A DNA stretch of 64,000 nt, from the NCBI GenBank assembly GCA_001941045.1, contig MSHD01000035.1, positions 62,001-126,000 of the forward strand, read 5' to 3'. The notes under the pieces were generated by a model. It did no database searches. It worked only from the letters and a program-made list of their open reading frames with translations, and had not been told where the DNA came from. This document shows positions 55,373 to 64,000 of the stretch, piece by piece. A program made the position numbers and the translations under genes. The stretch comes from Lachnospiraceae bacterium Zagget2 (GTDB lineage Bacteria > Bacillota > Clostridia > Lachnospirales > Lachnospiraceae). How positions within the stretch are numbered: position 1 is the first letter of the stretch; each line of letters begins with the position of its first letter.

Positions 55373-56851
55373 TCAGAACAAATCATGATTTCGATTGTAT
55401 AACATGCGGTATTTCTGAAGAATCTCCTGATAAATCTTATTATTTTCCATATTCGGGCTCACAGGCGTATCATGCAGATAAACCATGGATAAACACGCTT
55501 CATCCACACTGTTAAACGCTCCCGTTCCTGTGGCCGCGGAAATAGCTGCCCCCATACAAGCCTGTTCCTGAATACTGTTCAAATAAATCTCTTTACCAAA
55601 CACATCTGCCAGAATCTGCAAAAACAGACGGCTTCTCGCCACGCCGCCTGAAGCGATCACACGATCAATCTGGATACCAATGTCGTTGAAAATACAAATC
55701 GAATTTTGCATACCCAGGACAATCCCCTCCATGACCGCGCGAATCATATCATTGCGACTATGACGAAGCGTCAATCCAAAAAAAACAGCCTTTGCGTCCG
55801 GATCATTATAAGGAGTTCGTTCTCCGTTCAGATACGGGAGGAAAATCAGGCCATTACTGCCGACCCCTGATTCCATCCCTGCTTTCGTCATTTCTTCATA
55901 AGACTCCATGTTCAGGACCTGCGTTTTCAACCATTTCAGGGCAATCCCACCGCTTAAATTTGCTCCCATAATTATCCATTGATCCGGTGTGGCATGGCAA
56001 AAAGTATTTGTACGGTACAGGGAGTCATAAAGCGGCTGATCCAGAACACTGGAGACCTGACAGGCCGTTCCAACGTTGGCTGCAAGTGTCCCCGGCCTTA
56101 TCATACCGTTTCCAAGCGCCTGCATGGGAGTGTCGCCTGCTCCGAAAACAACCGGCGTTCCCCTTTGTAATCCGGTATCTGCTTCACCCGCGGCGCTCAC
56201 TTTTCCTGCAATTTCATAAGATTTCCCACAATAGGGAAAGATTTTTTCCGGAAGTCCAATCCGGTCAATAAAACTCCATGCCCAGTTCCTCCCCACTGTA
56301 TCAAAGAGCCCCGTAGAGGATGCGTCAGAGTCTTCCGTTCCGATTTCTCCGCAGATTTTATAACGAATATAATCCTTCGGCAACATAATTTTATGAATTT
56401 TTTCAAAAACGGTCGGTTCCTGTTTTTTTACCCAAAGGAGAGACACAGCCAGGAAACCCGTACTCAGAGAATTTAATGTAACGCCCCGATAGGTTTCTTT
56501 TGGAATAAGCCTGTAAATATCCTGAATTTCTCCGGCTGTTCTCTGATCAGACCAGATAATCGCATTTCTCAATGGTTTTCCCTGTGCATCTACCATCACC
56601 AGTCCGTGCTGCTGTCCGGAGAAACCGATTCCCCGAATCCAGGCAGCAGCTCCGGGCACTGACACAAGCACAGCAGAAACCGTTTCCTTTGTAGCATTCC
56701 AGATTTCTTCCATATCCTGCTCGGCATATTCATCCCTCTCTTTTATGAGAGAGTATCCACGCTGGGCACAGCTGTAAATTTTTCCTGTTCTGTCCGTTAA
56801 AATCGTTTTTACACTGGAAGTGCCGATATCGATTCCTAAAAAATATTCCAT
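55373..56851 (-). CDS. FGGY-family carbohydrate kinase (xylulokinase-like)
   Basis: A 492-residue sugar kinase. The N-terminal phosphate-1 loop GIDIGTSSVK is at residues 6-15, with GFSGQQHGLVMVDAQGKPLR and NAIIWSDQRTAGE following, matching xylulokinases; GANLSGGIALKWL is in the C-terminal half. It probably phosphorylates the imported or oxidised sugar. The substrate could be xylulose or another ketose. It is last in the seven-gene operon and 30 bases after the permease. Confidence 0.9.
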   Translation of the reverse strand: MEYFLGIDIGTSSVKTILTDRTGKIYSCAQRGYSLIKERDEYAEQDMEEIWNATKETVSAVLVSVPGAAAWIRGIGFSGQQHGLVMVDAQGKPLRNAIIWSDQRTAGEIQDIYRLIPKETYRGVTLNSLSTGFLAVSLLWVKKQEPTVFEKIHKIMLPKDYIRYKICGEIGTEDSDASSTGLFDTVGRNWAWSFIDRIGLPEKIFPYCGKSYEIAGKVSAAGEADTGLQRGTPVVFGAGDTPMQALGNGMIRPGTLAANVGTACQVSSVLDQPLYDSLYRTNTFCHATPDQWIIMGANLSGGIALKWLKTQVLNMESYEEMTKAGMESGVGSNGLIFLPYLNGERTPYNDPDAKAVFFGLTLRHSRNDMIRAVMEGIVLGMQNSICIFNDIGIQIDRVIASGGVARSRLFLQILADVFGKEIYLNSIQEQACMGAAISAATGTGAFNSVDEACLSMVYLHDTPVSPNMENNKIYQEILQKYRMLYNRNHDLF

Positions 56852-56881
56852 AACTTTTTCACATCTCTCCGGTCAAATTAA

Positions 56882-57832
56882 TCAGGCGCGGTTTTTCTGG
56901 ACACAATCATATGCAACGGCCAGTAAGAGGATAACTCCCTTCAGCACCAGTTGGATATACGTATTAACGTGGAGAATAATCAGTCCGTTGTTGAGCACTG
57001 CTATGATCATGGCTCCGACAAAAACCTGATATACTTTCCCGGAACCGCCACTCATCGAGACTCCTCCCAGGCAGCACGCCGTAATAACATCAAATTCATA
57101 TCCATCACCATTATTCGGCGCGCCTGTCGCGATACGACTCATCTGAACAAGCCCGGCCAGACATGCAAATCCAGCACTGATCACATATGTAAGAATTTTT
57201 ACCATATCAGTATTGACGCCGGAAAGTCTGGTAGCCTGCTCATTACCGCCCACAGCGTAAAAATACCTGCCAAAATACGTTTTTGAAACAATAACCCAGG
57301 TGATAAATATAGCTGCAAACATTATAATTACCGGAATCGGAATCTCTCCGATTTTGCCCTGTCCGATTACCTTGAAAGAATCCGGTATTCCATAGATACT
57401 TTTCCCTGAAGTCATCAGGAAACTGAAGCCTTTCAGAATATTCATAAATGCCATTGTCACGATAAAAGGCGGAATCTTCAATTTGGCAATCAACAGTCCT
57501 TCAACCAATCCAACCAGCAACGCAAACGCCACAGCAAGCAGGCAGGATGCAAACACGTTCATCTGCAGATTTACCATGCAGTATGCGGAAATCATGCCCA
57601 CAGAGGATATGATCCATCCTACCGATAAGTCGATTCCGCCCGTCAGTAAAACAAACATCATGCCGAGGCTGCAGATACACACTACCGAAACCTGTGTCAG
57701 GATTGTGATAAAATTCGAGGCAGTCGCGAAAGAAGGGTTGGCGATTCCAAAGAACAGTATAACAACAATCAACACAAATACAATACCATAATTTTTAATT
57801 AAATTTCCAAAGCTTCGCTTTTCATTGCTCAT
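56882..57832 (-). CDS. Ribose-type ABC transporter permease
   Basis: A 316-residue permease of the RbsC/branched family with eight to ten membrane segments, including GGIDLSVGWIISSVGMISA, a hallmark of sugar permeases of this type. ATG at 57832 has GGAGG 9 bases upstream; an earlier ATG lies inside the ATPase gene. It overlaps the ATPase gene by 11 bases. Substrate is a monosaccharide or polyol, not specified. Confidence 0.92.
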   Translation of the reverse strand: MSNEKRSFGNLIKNYGIVFVLIVVILFFGIANPSFATASNFITILTQVSVVCICSLGMMFVLLTGGIDLSVGWIISSVGMISAYCMVNLQMNVFASCLLAVAFALLVGLVEGLLIAKLKIPPFIVTMAFMNILKGFSFLMTSGKSIYGIPDSFKVIGQGKIGEIPIPVIIMFAAIFITWVIVSKTYFGRYFYAVGGNEQATRLSGVNTDMVKILTYVISAGFACLAGLVQMSRIATGAPNNGDGYEFDVITACCLGGVSMSGGSGKVYQVFVGAMIIAVLNNGLIILHVNTYIQLVLKGVILLLAVAYDCVQKNRA

Positions 57833-59336
57833 ATGTTTCTCCCTCCGCAACATTTTCTGAAGATGCATATTTCAGAATTACTTCTGCATCAAATTCATTT
57901 TTCCCGAGTGTTCCTGTCAATCTTCCCTCACAAAAGACAGCGATCCGGTCTGACATCCCCAGCAGTTCCTCCATATCTGACGAGATCATGATAATGGTTT
58001 TCCCCTGCTCAATCATCTGATTCATCAGATGATACAGCTCACGCTTAGCGCCCACATCGACACCTCTGGTCGGTTCATCAATGATAATCAGTTCCGGTTC
58101 AGAAGCCAGACCTTTCGCAATCACTACTTTCTGCTGATTTCCCCCGCTGAGATTTTTTACCTTCTGTTTCAGGCTCGGCGTTTTTATTCCAAGATTATCG
58201 CAATAATAATTGGCCAGTTTTGTCTCCTCTTTTTCATTCAGGATCGCATATCTGGACAGTTGTTTTACTATCGGAAGAGACTGATTATATTTAACCGTCA
58301 TGTCGAGAAGCAGCCCCTGCTGCTTTCGATCCTCCGGTACAAGAACAACCCCTGCTCTCTGCGCCTGCCCCGGATTTTGCGGGGAAAACAGCTTCCCATT
58401 CAGATACATTTCTCCTGAATCACGTTTTTTATGGCCATAAAGTAACTCTGCAAATTCAGTGCGTCCTGCTCCAACCAGGCCTCCCAACCCCAGTATTTCT
58501 CCTCTGTATGCTTTCAGAGAAATATTTTTTACGCCATTTCCGCTTAAATTACGAGTTTCCAGAACCACTTCCCCGCCGGATACGCCTTCTCGCGGTTCAT
58601 AAATTTCCGTCAGTTTCCGCCCCACCATGCAATGGATCAGCTCATCCCTGCTGAATTCCTCTGTATTTTTGGTGGTGATAACCTTCCCATCCCGAAGCAC
58701 CGTGATTCTATCTGTAATTTCAAAAATTTCATCAAGTCGATGCGATATGTAGATGATCGTAATGCCTTTTTTCTTTACGGTACGGATAAAGCGGAAAAGG
58801 ATTTCAACTTCATTGCTGGAAAGCGGCGCCGTCGGTTCGTCCAGCACCAGCACCTTTGCTTCCTCCACAACAGCTCTGCACAATTCCACCATCTGCTGAT
58901 ATCCTACTGACAGTGTCCCAACCAGCGCGTCGGGTTTGAGGTTTACACCAAGATCAGCAAAGACTCGTTGCGACTCCTCTTCCATCTTTTTTCTGTCAAG
59001 AAGGAAACGGTTCTTTCTGGGCTCATTGCCCAGAAAGATATTTTCCGCTACGCTGAGTTCATTCACCAGGCTCAGCTCCTGATACATCACACCGAGTCCC
59101 AGTTTTCTCGACATTTTGGGATTAAAGCTTTTATAAGTGGATCCGTTATAGTATATCTCACCCTGATCCGGCACATTGACGCCGGTGAGCATTTTAATCA
59201 ACGTAGATTTTCCGGCTCCATTTTCACCCACAAGCGCATGTACCTCGCCCGGCATAAAGTTTACAGAGACATCACTCAATGCCTGCACTCCCGGAAATGC
59301 TTTGGATACATTGCGGTACTCTAAAATGGGTTCCAT
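57822..59336 (-). CDS. Ribose-type ABC transporter ATP-binding protein (two domains)
   Basis: A 504-residue double ATPase of the RbsA/MglA type. First domain: Walker A GENGAGKST, signature LSVGYQQM, Walker B VLVLDEPTAPLS. Second domain: degenerate P-loop GLVGAGRTE, signature LSGGNQQK and IIIDEPTRGVDVG, the usual pattern in this class. It powers the permease. It starts MEPILEYRNVSKAF, two bases after the binding-protein stop. Confidence 0.95.
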   Translation of the reverse strand: MEPILEYRNVSKAFPGVQALSDVSVNFMPGEVHALVGENGAGKSTLIKMLTGVNVPDQGEIYYNGSTYKSFNPKMSRKLGLGVMYQELSLVNELSVAENIFLGNEPRKNRFLLDRKKMEEESQRVFADLGVNLKPDALVGTLSVGYQQMVELCRAVVEEAKVLVLDEPTAPLSSNEVEILFRFIRTVKKKGITIIYISHRLDEIFEITDRITVLRDGKVITTKNTEEFSRDELIHCMVGRKLTEIYEPREGVSGGEVVLETRNLSGNGVKNISLKAYRGEILGLGGLVGAGRTEFAELLYGHKKRDSGEMYLNGKLFSPQNPGQAQRAGVVLVPEDRKQQGLLLDMTVKYNQSLPIVKQLSRYAILNEKEETKLANYYCDNLGIKTPSLKQKVKNLSGGNQQKVVIAKGLASEPELIIIDEPTRGVDVGAKRELYHLMNQMIEQGKTIIMISSDMEELLGMSDRIAVFCEGRLTGTLGKNEFDAEVILKYASSENVAEGETYEQ

Positions 59337-59338
59337 AA

Positions 59339-60355
59339 TTACTCACCCCATCCATACTCTGTCATAATATCGTCAATATTGCTCTCATCTACATACCACA
59401 GGCCATAAAATACCTTCTCATAATCCGAACCGCCAAGCTCTGTAAGATCCAGCGCTTTCTGACAGCCTTCTATAATTGTTGCGGCTTTCTGGTCAGGTGA
59501 ACCCCAGCTCATAAGTCCTTTGACATAGCCTCCTTCCTGGAGCAGAAGTGCGGACTGTTCTGTGATATCCATGGAAAATCCAACCACATCATCCTGGGTA
59601 AGTCCATGGTTCTGTGCAGCCTGGCAAAAACCATAGAGGAAATCTCCTGCCACAGAAAGACACACGTCGATCGTATCTGCCTGTAATACTGATTCTGAGG
59701 TTTCATTCGCTTCCGCAGCGGTCTGTACCGAATTATCTGCCACAATTGTAACGGCCGCATTCGCCGTCTCCTCAAATCCATCAATCAGACCATTCTTTCG
59801 CTCGATACATACATCCAGCCAGTCATAGGAAAGCACGTTCACATTCAGCGATTCCTTATCCGGCCAGTTCTCATTAACCCATTCGCCCGCATAAACCCCG
59901 AGCTCATATCCATCATCATACTCGTTTGCCCCGACCACGACAGAAACGTTTTCGAAGTAACCATCTGTAGAAATTACCGGAATCCCCGCATCAACGGCTT
60001 TTCCACAGACATCAATCAACGCATTCGAATCGGCGGGTCCCAGAATGATCATGTCGTACCCCGCTTCAATTTCGCTTTCGATCTGCGTTACCTGCGTAGA
60101 CGGATTCCCTGCGCAATCTGTTACGGACACTTCCCAGCCAAGTTCCCCGCCCTGACGGATGGTAGCATCCGTGAGTGTCTGCCAGTTTTCGTTAGCAAGA
60201 TTTGATGTTAAAAAAGCGACTTGGAGTTCATCTCCTTCTGTACTTCCGCCTTCGGAACTTTCTGAAGACTCAGACGTTGCGGTGTTTCCGCAGCCAATCA
60301 TCAAAGTGGCTGCTAATACTGATACAAACAGAACTGCACATATTTTTCTTTTCAT
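59339..60355 (-). CDS. Ribose-type sugar-binding lipoprotein
   Basis: A 338-residue substrate-binding lipoprotein. Signal peptide ends at IGC (Cys22), a Ser/Glu linker follows (23-42), then the periplasmic-binding-protein type I fold (about 46-338, QVAFLTSNLANENWQTL, IILGPADSNALIDVCGKA). It delivers the sugar to the permease. AGGAG lies about 11 bases upstream of ATG. It follows the HemE-like gene with a 72-base gap. Confidence 0.92.
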   Translation of the reverse strand: MKRKICAVLFVSVLAATLMIGCGNTATSESSESSEGGSTEGDELQVAFLTSNLANENWQTLTDATIRQGGELGWEVSVTDCAGNPSTQVTQIESEIEAGYDMIILGPADSNALIDVCGKAVDAGIPVISTDGYFENVSVVVGANEYDDGYELGVYAGEWVNENWPDKESLNVNVLSYDWLDVCIERKNGLIDGFEETANAAVTIVADNSVQTAAEANETSESVLQADTIDVCLSVAGDFLYGFCQAAQNHGLTQDDVVGFSMDITEQSALLLQEGGYVKGLMSWGSPDQKAATIIEGCQKALDLTELGGSDYEKVFYGLWYVDESNIDDIMTEYGWGE

Positions 60356-60427
60356 TTTCTTTTTTTCTCCTGTCTTTTTATTTCCGGGAATATCCGTTGC
60401 GCTGACATGGCCGGATGCTATAAGGAA

Positions 60428-61513
60428 CTACTTACTGTAAATATAACGATATTCATAAATGGCGTCGACAAGGGCTTCAAAGTTCTCGAACGGAACATCA
60501 CCCATAATGTTCACCGCACAGCACACCATTCTTCCGTTTTTCCCGAGCGTTTCAATCGTATCTTTTACGTTTGCGCGGATTTGTGCCGGTGTCCCTTTTT
60601 CCATGAGCGAGTGCATATCAAACCCGCCGTAATATACGATCCGGTCTCCATATCTCTTATAAAGTTCATGAATATCCATTGCGGAAGCCTGAATCGGATG
60701 CAGCGCATCTACTCCGATTTCCAACAGATCATCGATGAAAATGCTGCAGTTTCCACAGCTGTGATGAAGCACCGGAAGTCCATTGTCTTTATACACTTTG
60801 TAAATTCGCGCCAGCCTGGGTTTTATAAATTTCCTCCAGACCTCCAGACTGAGCAGCGGACCCCGCTGCACTCCGTAATCATCACCGCCATGCCCAAATA
60901 CAACGCCCCTTTTGCAGATTTCTTTTGCCAGCTCCGTCCGATAATCGGCAAGCTTGTCCAAAAGTGCTTCTGCGTTATCCTCCTCCAGATAAAAATCCAT
61001 CATGGCATTTTCGAACCCACGAATGTGTTCAAATTTTTCCAGAGGTCCATAATACTGCGCCGCATAGAACGCATAGTCTTCCTCTCGGAATTTCCCAACT
61101 TTCCGATCGAAGTCGAAAAACATTCCTTCCTTGTGCGGATCCGGCGCTGTATAGTTTTCTAATTCTTCCCAGTCTCTGTCCTTATCCAGCGGTCTTTGCC
61201 CTACCGAACTGGAATCCCAGGTAATGCCAAATCCATCCGTATACGCATATGGCCGGGTCGGATCCGGAAACGCAAAGCCGGTTTTCAATGCCTGATCAAG
61301 CATTTCCTTATCCTGCATATAGCAGCCAACTTCATCCATGGTATACGCGTAGCGCATATCGTTTTCAAGAGAGTCGATAAACTCTTCCGGCGTCTTTTTG
61401 TAATGCTCTGCAAAACGCTCAACTACCGTAGCGTCTGCAAAAGTGATTTCAACCGGAAGCCGGTCTACCGGCTCGCCTCTTACTACTGCCATCATTCTTT
61501 CTCGCCTGTTCAT
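60428..61513 (-). CDS. Uroporphyrinogen decarboxylase-like protein (MtaA/CmuA type)
   Basis: A 361-residue TIM-barrel protein of the URO-D superfamily. It has the motif LPVLHHSCGNCSIFIDDLLE, where His and Cys resemble the zinc ligands of MtaA/CmuA methyltransferases, and lacks the N-terminal signature of true HemE. No haem or corrinoid gene is near; its neighbours are a zinc dehydrogenase and a sugar ABC transporter. Such proteins recur in sugar operons of Clostridia, with unknown function; methyl transfer from a methylated sugar is one possibility (inference). Starts MNRRERMMAV, AGG-rich site upstream. Confidence 0.85.
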   Translation of the reverse strand: MNRRERMMAVVRGEPVDRLPVEITFADATVVERFAEHYKKTPEEFIDSLENDMRYAYTMDEVGCYMQDKEMLDQALKTGFAFPDPTRPYAYTDGFGITWDSSSVGQRPLDKDRDWEELENYTAPDPHKEGMFFDFDRKVGKFREEDYAFYAAQYYGPLEKFEHIRGFENAMMDFYLEEDNAEALLDKLADYRTELAKEICKRGVVFGHGGDDYGVQRGPLLSLEVWRKFIKPRLARIYKVYKDNGLPVLHHSCGNCSIFIDDLLEIGVDALHPIQASAMDIHELYKRYGDRIVYYGGFDMHSLMEKGTPAQIRANVKDTIETLGKNGRMVCCAVNIMGDVPFENFEALVDAIYEYRYIYSK

Positions 61514-61596
61514 TTTAACCTCCGTTTTGATTTTTTATTACAGAACGAATCTATGCCATGTCCGGCAGGATTTCGTTTTCTGTCTGTTCCGACTTT

Positions 61597-62622
61597 TCAG
61601 TCTTCATCCACCTTAACGACCAGTTTTCCCTTTTTTCTTAACTCCGGATTGGTAAACGCCTCGGAAATATGATCCAGATCAATAATTTCTGAGATAATGC
61701 CGGTCACATCTATTCTGTGATTCTCCAGAAGCTTCAGAGCTCTTTCAAAGGTATATGGGTTTACGTAAGAGGATGTAATCTTTAATTCCTTTTTAAAGAC
61801 CATATCCGGTTTGAGCGGCAGGCTTTCTCCGGGCGCCGCCAGCCCAAACATCATAACCGTCGCGCCTTTCCCGGCGCACTCCAGCGCCTGCTCAATCAAT
61901 TTTACACTGCCTACGCATTCTATGACTTTGTCGACATTTTTGCACTTCTGGCTCAGCACTTCCTGCAGATTCTCGTTGACCGGATCAATCACCAGGTCAG
62001 CGCCAAGTCGAACTGCCATTTCCCGCTTCTCCGGCACTGGTTCGGAAAGAATCAGCTGACCTGCTCCTGCGTGGCGCGCCAGCTGAAGCATAATCATGCC
62101 TATCGGTCCTCCGCCGATTATCAGAACGGTGTCCCCGCTTTGGATTTCACACAGATCCAATCCGTGGAGGCAACAGGACAATGGTTCTGCCATAGCCGCT
62201 TCCAGAAAACTTATCTGATTGCTGATTCTGTATACCATAGAAGCCGGAACCGTAATATATTCTGAAAACGCTCCATCCAAAGTTGTTCCGATGCCTATGT
62301 GATCTTCGCAAAAATGCGGCATGGCATTTCTGCAAAAATAGCATTCGCCGCAGAGGCTGTTTGGATCAACGCTGACGCGATCTCCCTTTTTAAATTTCGT
62401 CACTTCATCCCCGACAGACTCAATTATCCCTGAAAATTCATGTCCCGGGATCAGCGGCGGGACAACCTCCGATGAGCCTCCGTCTCCATTATAGATGTGA
62501 ATGTCAGTTCCACAGACTCCGCAGTATTTCACTCGAATCAGTACATCGTCCTTCCCGACTTCCCTTATTGGCACATCCGTTACCCTGATATCCTTTTTCC
62601 CGTAATAAACCGCTGCTTTCAT
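61597..62622 (-). CDS. Zinc-dependent alcohol dehydrogenase (sorbitol/threonine type)
   Basis: A 341-residue medium-chain dehydrogenase. Catalytic zinc: CGVCGTDIH and GHEFSG; structural zinc four-Cys lobe CGECYFCRNAMPHFC; NAD fold VLIIGGGPIGMIMLQLARHAGA. It oxidises a polyol or sugar to a ketose. ATG at 62622 has GGAGG five bases upstream. It follows the ROK gene by 76 bases and precedes the HemE-like gene. The product could be the ketose for the FGGY kinase. Confidence 0.92.
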   Translation of the reverse strand: MKAAVYYGKKDIRVTDVPIREVGKDDVLIRVKYCGVCGTDIHIYNGDGGSSEVVPPLIPGHEFSGIIESVGDEVTKFKKGDRVSVDPNSLCGECYFCRNAMPHFCEDHIGIGTTLDGAFSEYITVPASMVYRISNQISFLEAAMAEPLSCCLHGLDLCEIQSGDTVLIIGGGPIGMIMLQLARHAGAGQLILSEPVPEKREMAVRLGADLVIDPVNENLQEVLSQKCKNVDKVIECVGSVKLIEQALECAGKGATVMMFGLAAPGESLPLKPDMVFKKELKITSSYVNPYTFERALKLLENHRIDVTGIISEIIDLDHISEAFTNPELRKKGKLVVKVDED

Positions 62623-62698
62623 GATTTCCTCCTTTTGTGGTGACCTGTCCGGCCAAATAATAAAATATGCAGAAATGGTTCGCGCCACGCTGTGTGCA

Positions 62699-63922
62699 TC
62701 ACACTTCCGGTTCCGGCAGAGAACGTTTACCGCTCAAAAAATCAGGCAGCATCTCATTGATTGCCAGAATACCCGCTCCTCTCAGTATCTCGTCATTGTC
62801 CTCCTTCCCCGCTATAATCTCTGTCCCCTCCAGGATTTCCGGCAGGACACGTTCCTCTGTAATACGTTGAACCGTTTTCAGCAAAAGTTCAGGATCCACA
62901 GCTGCAATTTCATCCCCTATAACAATCGTATCCGGGTTAAATGCGTTAATCAGATTCACAACTCCAATCGATAATTTTTCGCAGGCCTTTTCATATTCTT
63001 CTACTGCCAGCCTGTCGCTTTGCTTTACAGCGTCACTGATGTCCTCAAAGGAACATCCTTCTTTCAGTATGGTATAATTTCCTTCCCGTATTTTATTGTT
63101 CAGACTCTTTGTAAGTGCCATGGAGGAACAATACTTTTCCAGGCATCCCCTGTTTCCGCACTGACATAAAGGGCCATCATAGGCAATGCTCATATGACCT
63201 ATCTCGCCTGAGGTCCCCGTTGTTCCGATGAACAGCTCTCCACCAATAATAATTCCCGCGCCCACACCCTGGCCGGCGGCAACATAGATCAGCGATCGGT
63301 TCTCATTCGCGCCAAGACTCCAGTTATAAGAAAGCGCTCCAACATTTGCATCATGTTCCATATACACTTTGATCTGAAATTCTTTACGAAGTTCTTCTTC
63401 TATATGTACCTCCTGCCAGTCCCGGAAGCCTGTCATCATCACAATCCTGTTTTGTTTCCTTACATATGGCCCCGGAACCGCAACGCCAATAGCCACTACC
63501 TCGTGTTCCCTGTCATAATCAATCAGCTCATGACATTCTTTTATCAGACTTTGCAGAACATCAAACGGCGCACAGTTTGTGTCAATATATTTTTTCTTCT
63601 TAATTATCTCCCTGCTGTCCAGCCCAAATCGTCCAACGAGGTAATATTTTCTGGACAGCCGGATCCCCAAAAAATGAAGTCTGTCTCCGTTTACTCTAAG
63701 ACAAATGGCGTTCCTTCCTCTGCCCTCCCTGATTTCACCTGCTTCCTCAACCAGGCCGAGTTTCTGGAAATCATTAATAATATTTGTGATTGTTGCAGGC
63801 TGAAGCCCTGTCAGCTTTGCGATCTCAGCCCGAGAATACTGATCCCCGGTGCGGAGAATCCGCAGCACCAATGCCCTGTTCATTTTCTGCAATTGCTCCT
63901 GATTCATTCCCTGTTTTCCCAT
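62699..63922 (-). CDS. ROK-family transcriptional regulator
   Basis: A 407-residue regulator. Winged helix-turn-helix at about 18-65 (SRAEIAKLTGLQPATITNII), then ROK sugar-kinase-like domain with GVAVPGP, GVGAGIIIGGELFIG, and the zinc motif CQCGNRGCLEKYCS. It probably represses the operon it heads and responds to the operon's sugar. A 23-base palindrome just upstream is a likely self-operator. Start M1 is used, but the ribosome site is poor (AAAGGG 13 bases away); an ATG five codons later is possible. Confidence 0.92.
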   Translation of the reverse strand: MGKQGMNQEQLQKMNRALVLRILRTGDQYSRAEIAKLTGLQPATITNIINDFQKLGLVEEAGEIREGRGRNAICLRVNGDRLHFLGIRLSRKYYLVGRFGLDSREIIKKKKYIDTNCAPFDVLQSLIKECHELIDYDREHEVVAIGVAVPGPYVRKQNRIVMMTGFRDWQEVHIEEELRKEFQIKVYMEHDANVGALSYNWSLGANENRSLIYVAAGQGVGAGIIIGGELFIGTTGTSGEIGHMSIAYDGPLCQCGNRGCLEKYCSSMALTKSLNNKIREGNYTILKEGCSFEDISDAVKQSDRLAVEEYEKACEKLSIGVVNLINAFNPDTIVIGDEIAAVDPELLLKTVQRITEERVLPEILEGTEIIAGKEDNDEILRGAGILAINEMLPDFLSGKRSLPEPEV

Positions 63923-63970
63923 AATGTCAATACTGCCCTTTCAAAGTCATACATTTGTAAGTATGTGGCG

Positions 63971-63993
63971 TTATTTATTCATTGAATAAATAA
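63971..63993. promoter_or_regulatory. Palindromic operator upstream of the ROK gene
   Basis: A perfect inverted repeat: TTATTTATTCA, one central base, TGAATAAATAA. TTATTT...AAATAA ends match operators of ROK regulators such as NagC/Mlc. It is about 50 bases before the start codon and near the window edge. Confidence 0.65.
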
Positions 63994-64000
63994 TATCGCA

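Overview
The window reads as a piece of a chromosome from an endospore-forming, Gram-positive, anaerobic-type member of the Clostridia, most likely Lachnospiraceae. This placement is inferred from gene content: Spo0A, an uninterrupted sigma-K, small spore-coat-type proteins, CodY, a CIRCE-controlled groESL, class I two-subunit fumarase, NhaC-type antiport and lipoprotein substrate-binding proteins. Most genes lie on the minus strand and coding density is very high; no gene-free stretch reaches 300 bases. I saw no rRNA, tRNA, CRISPR array, insertion sequence or phage gene.

Layout. 0-3.4 kb (+): an SDR / acyltransferase / GT8 glycosyltransferase / acyltransferase run that looks like a lipid or glycolipid pathway. 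3.4-6.0 kb (-): fumA-fumB-malic enzyme, converting fumarate to malate to pyruvate. 6.2-11.1 kb: two MATE exporters, a Na+/Ca2+-exchanger-type protein and a ComEC-like beta-lactamase-fold protein. 11.2-12.0 kb (+): a two-S1-domain RNA-binding protein. 12.0-15.7 kb (-): cysD-cysNC-sulfotransferase, a compact PAPS synthesis and sulfate-transfer operon. 15.9-19.2 kb (-): guaB-asnS and a histidine-rich CsoR-type metal repressor. 19.3-21.5 kb: groESL with CIRCE and a multi-hairpin 3' region. 21.5-26.9 kb (-): comM(yifB)-dprA-topA-codY. 27-27.6 kb: sigK. 27.7-33.8 kb (-): yajC-leuB-ilvD-ilvB-serA. 33.8-37.7 kb (-): tgt-ald-nhaC. 37.8-39.3 kb: a small Cys-rich protein divergent from aroC. 39.3-42.3 kb (-): spo0A, glgA and two small coat-type proteins, with a nested terminator/promoter/ribosome-site arrangement after glgA. 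42.3-48.4 kb (-): a lipoprotein adaptor, an RND pump and a two-domain membrane protein, divergent from a response regulator/histidine kinase pair (48.6-50.4 kb). 50.4-55.2 kb (-): a Gx-type membrane protein and the phosphate operon pstSCAB-phoU with Pho-box-like repeats. 55.4-64 kb (-): a visibly AT-richer seven-gene sugar operon (ROK regulator, zinc alcohol dehydrogenase, uroporphyrinogen-decarboxylase-like protein, ribose-type ABC transporter, FGGY kinase) with a palindromic operator at the right edge and a terminator at its end.

The most notable items are the dedicated sulfation operon with its own promoter, upstream direct repeat and leader hairpin; the glgA/coat-gene junction, where a terminator arm also masks the next gene's ribosome site while a sporulation-type promoter sits in its loop; the inverted-repeat leader in front of the second MATE gene; the His-rich CsoR; and the sugar operon carrying a HemE-like protein. 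All functional statements are from sequence reading alone; no database search was possible.
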